The translations under genes and the position numbers were made by a program. The notes beneath the pieces were generated by a model that was not told the DNA's origin, did no database searches, and saw only the letters and a program-made list of their open reading frames with translations. Shown here one piece after another: positions 60,509 through 64,000 of a stretch of 64,000 bases of DNA. Positions within the stretch are counted from its first letter, which is position 1. Each line of letters opens with the position of its first letter. This DNA is from Bog-756 sp963699085 (lineage in GTDB: Bacteria > Actinomycetota > Acidimicrobiia > Acidimicrobiales > RAAP-2), in assembly GCA_963699085.1 (NCBI GenBank), contig CAVOTH010000001.1, positions 62,001 through 126,000 of the forward strand, read 5' to 3'.

Positions 60509-62001
60509 GCGCCGCGTCCAGCAGCCGACGACCTCGGGTGCCAGCCAGCGACGACCGTCCCGATTTGGCCGAATACACGGCCAAACGCAACAAGGGAGTA
60601 ACTCCCGAGCCGATGCCATCGGGCCGTCGGCAGCGCCCGGGGCGGTCTCCAACACCCTCCTTCGTCATCCAGGAGCACCATGCCTCGAGCCTCCATTGGG
60701 ACTTCCGTCTGGAGCACGACGGTGTCCTGGTGTCGTGGGCATTGCCCAAGGGTCTTCCGCGTGATCCCGACTCCAATCATCTTGCCGTCCCGACCGAGGA
60801 TCACCCACTGGAGTACGGCAGCTTCGCCGGCACAATCCCGGCCGGCGAGTACGGCGCAGGCGAGGTCACCATCTGGGACCGCGGCACGTACACATGCGAG
60901 AAGTGGACATCTCGGGAAGTGAAGGTGGTTCTTCACGGAGACCGGGTGGAGGGGCGCTACGTACTCTTTCCCACAAGCGGGAAGCGGTGGATGATCCATC
61001 GGATGGATGTCCGGGCGACCGACGACGAGCCGGCCCCCGAGCACATCGCCCCCATGCTGGCGACGGCGGGCCCGCTGGCGGAAGGAGGCCCCGACGAGTG
61101 GGCCTACGAATTCAAGTGGGATGGCGTCCGTGCCGTTGTCCGCGTGGAGGACGGGCGGCCGACGATCATGACCCGGAACGGTCATGACATCACCCGGGCC
61201 GTTCCCGAATTGCGTCCCATGGCCGAGTCCCTCGGTTCAATCTCTGCGGTCTTCGACGGCGAACTCGTCGTGCTGGGCGAAGGCGGCGTGCCGTCTTTCT
61301 CGAGGGTCGCTGGCCGGGTCAAAGGTGCCGGTACGGAGGCGGCCCGAGCTCACGACCCCGTTTCTTACATCGTCTTCGACTTGCTCCACCTGGATGGTCG
61401 ATCGCTGCTGCACGAGAGTTACGACGAGCGTCGACGATTGCTCGAAGCGACACTCAGCCCCGGTGACTCGTGGGCCCTCACGCCGTCATTCACCGAAGTT
61501 TCCGGTGCCGTCGTGCTGCAGGCTGCCCTCGACCGGAACATGGAAGGGGTGGTGGCCAAACGCCGGTCGAGCACCTACCTTCCTGGAAAGCGCAGTCCGA
61601 ACTGGGTGAAGACAAAGCTGGAGCACACTCAGGAAGTGGTGATCGGCGGTTGGACCGGGGGTCAGGGAGCACGGAGAGGCACATTCGGCGCCCTGGTGCT
61701 CGGCGTACCGAGCGGCTCGGGCGGTACCAGGCCGCTCACCTTCGTCGGGAAGGTCGGAACCGGATTCAATGAGGACACCCGCAACGAGTTGATCGCTGCC
61801 ATGCGCCCGCTGACCAGGGCAACGCCCCCGTTCGACCCGGCGCCGCCGGCAGCCGTAGGGCGGACGGCCACCTGGGTACGGCCGACGATGGTAGGGGAGG
61901 TCGCATTCCGCGAGTGGACGACCGACGGCCACCTCCGCCATCCCGTGTGGCGGGGGCTGCGATCCGACAAGTCAGCTGACGAGGTGGTCCGTGAGCCCTG
62001 A
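60505..62001 (+). CDS. ligD: Bifunctional 3'-phosphoesterase/ATP-dependent DNA ligase (LigD PE-LIG part)
   Basis: A 498-residue NHEJ enzyme. Residues ~50-160 form the phosphoesterase domain (FVIQEHHASSLHWDFRLEHD, with the metal-binding His residues, and GTIPAGEYGAG). From ~185 the ligase domain follows: nucleotidyl-transfer Lys in EFKWDGVRAV, FDGELVVLG, EGVVAKRRSS and GKRSPNWVKTK, then an OB fold. It heals and seals double-strand breaks. The polymerase domain, fused at the N-terminus in mycobacterial LigD, is here a separate downstream gene overlapping by 11 bp. No ku gene is in the window. Confidence 0.93.
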   Translation: MSAASSSRRPRVPASDDRPDLAEYTAKRNKGVTPEPMPSGRRQRPGRSPTPSFVIQEHHASSLHWDFRLEHDGVLVSWALPKGLPRDPDSNHLAVPTEDHPLEYGSFAGTIPAGEYGAGEVTIWDRGTYTCEKWTSREVKVVLHGDRVEGRYVLFPTSGKRWMIHRMDVRATDDEPAPEHIAPMLATAGPLAEGGPDEWAYEFKWDGVRAVVRVEDGRPTIMTRNGHDITRAVPELRPMAESLGSISAVFDGELVVLGEGGVPSFSRVAGRVKGAGTEAARAHDPVSYIVFDLLHLDGRSLLHESYDERRRLLEATLSPGDSWALTPSFTEVSGAVVLQAALDRNMEGVVAKRRSSTYLPGKRSPNWVKTKLEHTQEVVIGGWTGGQGARRGTFGALVLGVPSGSGGTRPLTFVGKVGTGFNEDTRNELIAAMRPLTRATPPFDPAPPAAVGRTATWVRPTMVGEVAFREWTTDGHLRHPVWRGLRSDKSADEVVREP

Positions 62002-62896
62002 GCCGAGGACGCGGGTCGAGGTCGACGGTCGCACCCTCAGCCTGTCGCACCTGGACAAGGTCCTGTTTCCGGCAAATGGATTCACCAAAGGCGACCTCAT
62101 CAACTACTACGTCCGTATCGCCCCGGTCCTGCTGCCCCACGTGCGTGACCGTCCGCTCACCATGAAGCGATTCCCTGACGGCGTGGAAGGTCAGTCCTTC
62201 TACGCCAAGCACCTCCCGAGTCACGCCCCCGACTGGATCGGTCGCGTCGCCGTGCCCGCCGCCGACGGGAGCGATGACATCGAGTACCCCGTCCTGTGCG
62301 ATCTTCCTTCGCTGGTGTGGGCGGCCAACCTGGCGTCCATCGAGCTGCACGTGCCGCTGTGGCACGTGGGTCGTCGGCGAAGCCTGCCCGGACCCCCGGA
62401 CCATATCGTCTTCGACCTCGACCCCGGGCCGGGCGCATCCGTCGTCGAGTGCTGCCGGGTGGCCCTTAGAGTCGTCGACCGTCTCGGACGACTGGGCAGT
62501 GACGCAGTTGCCAAGACCAGTGGTTCAAAAGGTCTCCAGGTGTATGCACGTCTGCCGGCGCGGTGGACGTGGGACCGTTCCCGAACGACTGCTCACGACC
62601 TCGCCGACCACCTGGCGACAGATCACCCTGACGAGGTGGTGTCCAACATGCGACGCTCGCTCCGACAACACAAGGTGCTGATCGACTGGAGCCAGAATCA
62701 CCCGGCCAAGACGACGGTCGCCACGTATTCGCTTCGGTCTCTACCCGAACCGCGGGCGTCCACACCGGTCACCTGGGATGAGGTGGCGGCGTGTGCCGAA
62801 GGCGGCGATCCTTCGGAATTGGTCTTCGGGCCTGACGAGGTAGTCGAGCGGGCCGAGTCGCAGGGCGACCTCTTCGCCGCCCTGCTGCGAAGCTGA
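61991..62896 (+). CDS. LigD polymerase/primase domain protein
   Basis: A 301-residue archaeo-eukaryotic primase-type polymerase. Blocks: LSHLDKVLFPANGFTKGDLI, RPLTMKRFPDGVEGQSFYAK, the metal-binding IVFDLDPGPG (Asp-x-Asp), KTSGSKGLQVYARLP and VLIDWSQNHPAKTTVATYSL. It fills gaps and adds nucleotides at broken ends during end joining. GTG 61991 overlaps the end of the ligase gene, so the three LigD activities are made from one transcript in the order PE-LIG then POL. Confidence 0.93.
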   Translation: MSPEPRTRVEVDGRTLSLSHLDKVLFPANGFTKGDLINYYVRIAPVLLPHVRDRPLTMKRFPDGVEGQSFYAKHLPSHAPDWIGRVAVPAADGSDDIEYPVLCDLPSLVWAANLASIELHVPLWHVGRRRSLPGPPDHIVFDLDPGPGASVVECCRVALRVVDRLGRLGSDAVAKTSGSKGLQVYARLPARWTWDRSRTTAHDLADHLATDHPDEVVSNMRRSLRQHKVLIDWSQNHPAKTTVATYSLRSLPEPRASTPVTWDEVAACAEGGDPSELVFGPDEVVERAESQGDLFAALLRS

Positions 62897-63119
62897 CCCG
62901 AACCGCCGATACGACCCGGGAAAACTGTGGGTACCGCCGATAACGGCGGTGGGCCCGATCGGGCAAGCGCTACAGGAGTCGACTGCACAGCGGGAGTGAC
63001 GGACTGCCTCGAGTTTCCGCGGGGCCTCGGCCCCCGGTCACGCGAAACCGGCGGGCGGGAGCCAGAATCTTTGGGAGAGGCGCCCGGAATCGAACGGCGC
63101 CTGGCCGCGGTCTGGTCCG

Positions 63120-63532
63120 CATGAACCCGGTCCGTCCCGTCGCTCGATGCATCCGCCACCGAGGACTCGAGCGACATCCGGAACCAGACGGACTTCCCGG
63201 CAATGGCGTTCGACGAGATGCCCCATTCGTCGGACAGGGCTTCGACGATTCGCAGCCCCCGACCGTGAGGCTCATTGGGGTCGGGGGACTGCAGTGCCGG
63301 CGTGCCGTCCTCCTGATCGGTCACTGACACGACCATGTGGTCGATCGGTTCGGTCTACGGTGACCTCGAAACCACCGGAGGCATGAATCAGTGCGTTGGT
63401 CGATAGCTCGGACACCATCACCGACACGGAGTCCTGAACCTCGCCAGCCACGTCGGGAATCCTCTCCGCGACGAAACGCCGGGCGTCGCCTACCGATCCC
63501 TCTGCCGACTCGAACGACCGTCGGACAATCAC
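63120..63532 (-). pseudogene. Anti-sigma-factor-type ATP-binding protein (HATPase_c_2), +1 frameshifted
   Basis: The first part from ATG 63532 (RRSFESAEGSVGDARRFVAE, VMVSELSTNALIHASGGFEV) holds the N box of an RsbW/SpoIIAB-type ATPase. The second part (MVVSVTDQEDGTPALQSPDP, NEPHGRGLRIVEALSDEWG) with the G box is in the next frame. Deleting one base from GG at 63339-63340 joins them. The recognisable domain ends near 63159; the frame then runs to 62698 across the ligD polymerase gene, so the real end is unclear. Start overlaps the STAS gene by 4 bp. Confidence 0.7.
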
Positions 63533-63915
63533 GGATCGAGACCGAAATGTTCCAACAGGCCTGTGACCTGCAGCACGCGATGCACGATGGGTGTGACATG
63601 GATCAGTGAGACGTGACCGACCTCGTTCGACACCTGCACCAGCAAGGCAATTCCCGAACTATCCATAAACGTGAGCTTCTCTAGGTCGAAGGTGACATGC
63701 GCCGGCTTGCCGGCAACGTAGGGAGCAATACCCTCTTTTGCAGATTCCACACTCGCCAGATCGAGTTCGCCTGCGAGTCGGATGACGGGCCCCGAGGGAT
63801 CGTCGAGTGTGACCGTGACCTTCACTTCCTGGTGATCCGCTACCACCCTGCAGGCGCTCCGGCGTATCGGAGTGCGTGCCAGCTGGAGCGCCTGGCCCGG
63901 CTTCCATTTGCCCAT
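63529..63915 (-). CDS. STAS-domain anti-sigma factor antagonist
   Basis: A 128-residue SpoIIAA/RsbV-like protein: RLAGELDLASVESAKEGI and the phosphorylation loop FDLEKLTFMDSSGIALLVQV, where the Ser of DSSG is phosphorylated by the partner kinase. It overlaps the ATPase gene (63529-63532, ATGA), so the two form a partner-switching pair controlling a sigma factor or a similar target. No sigma gene is in the window. The first ~30 residues have low similarity; a GTG inside (EVKVTVTL) is an alternative start. Confidence 0.87.
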   Translation of the reverse strand: MGKWKPGQALQLARTPIRRSACRVVADHQEVKVTVTLDDPSGPVIRLAGELDLASVESAKEGIAPYVAGKPAHVTFDLEKLTFMDSSGIALLVQVSNEVGHVSLIHVTPIVHRVLQVTGLLEHFGLDP

Positions 63916-64000
63916 GACCTCCCGATCTTCACCTGCACGTGACGACCCTCCTTTGGGAATTCTGCTTGGAGCTACCTGCCAAACTACCCGTTGAGATGGG

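Noticed and set aside
63085..63125. Possible minus-strand tRNA around a GGTTCGATTCC-like T loop (GAATCGAAC on plus strand)
   Set aside because: The neighbouring bases do not pair as a T stem, and no anticodon or acceptor stem can be folded.
62698..63160. Extension of the anti-sigma ATPase to 62698
   Set aside because: It would overlap about 200 bp of the ligD polymerase gene and has no domain similarity beyond about 63159; a second indel or natural earlier stop is more likely.

Overview
The window is high-GC, gene-dense chromosomal DNA from a free-living actinobacterium. Evidence includes many GTG starts, tight 4-bp ATGA/GTGA overlaps, a HemQ-type haem gene, several PPOX/F420-type flavoproteins, a DUF222-HNH protein, a split LigD and a CIRCE-controlled groEL without groES. 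An uncultured-type lineage such as class Acidimicrobiia is my inference; nothing here proves the class.

Layout. 1-2.7 kb: 3' part of a secreted IPT/TIG protein with a Cys-Gly-rich tail, a JmjC-like oxygenase and a Stf0 sulfotransferase. 2.8-6.4 kb (minus): acyl-CoA ligase, then a two-gene restriction-modification-like pair. 6.7-15.2 kb: ssuD remnant + FMN reductase, glutamine amidotransferase, groEL, hemQ, larE-NIL, methyltransferase, Nudix and a GNAT gene. 16.3-22.2 kb: small enzymes, thioredoxin and a lipoprotein FKBP. 22.3-26.8 kb: DUF222-HNH, larC-larB (nickel-pincer cofactor synthesis, partners of larE) and pheA. 26.87 kb: tRNA-Ser, followed by about 8.3 kb of accessory DNA (TetR/membrane pair, MacB-HlyD exporter, two-component system) that ends near a degenerate copy of the tRNA-Ser 3' half. 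35.7-45 kb: catabolic genes (amidohydrolase, esterase, dehydrogenases, FAD monooxygenase, SDR, orphan ABC binding protein). 45-48.9 kb: a SoxR-centred quinone/electrophile-response locus with two recognisable SoxR boxes in 19-bp-spacer promoters. 49.8-56.2 kb: polyhydroxyalkanoate locus (XRE regulator, phaC, acyl-CoA ligase, phasin, GST, phaZ). 56.8-64 kb: arsC, a membrane protein, an MFS transporter, split ligD and an anti-sigma/anti-sigma-antagonist pair.

Two things stand out. First, the SoxR locus: a MerR-type redox sensor sits between promoters for a quinone reductase/F420-type flavoprotein operon and for a questin-oxidase-like (anthraquinone-cleaving family) protein, next to an HxlR/DoxX pair. 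This is a coherent, little-described set for redox-cycling quinones. Second, at least eight recognisable genes are each broken by a single-base indel (six +1, two -1) that restores the expected protein when corrected. That pattern points to base-calling errors in the source sequence or to widespread gene decay, and every coordinate for those genes should be read with it in mind.
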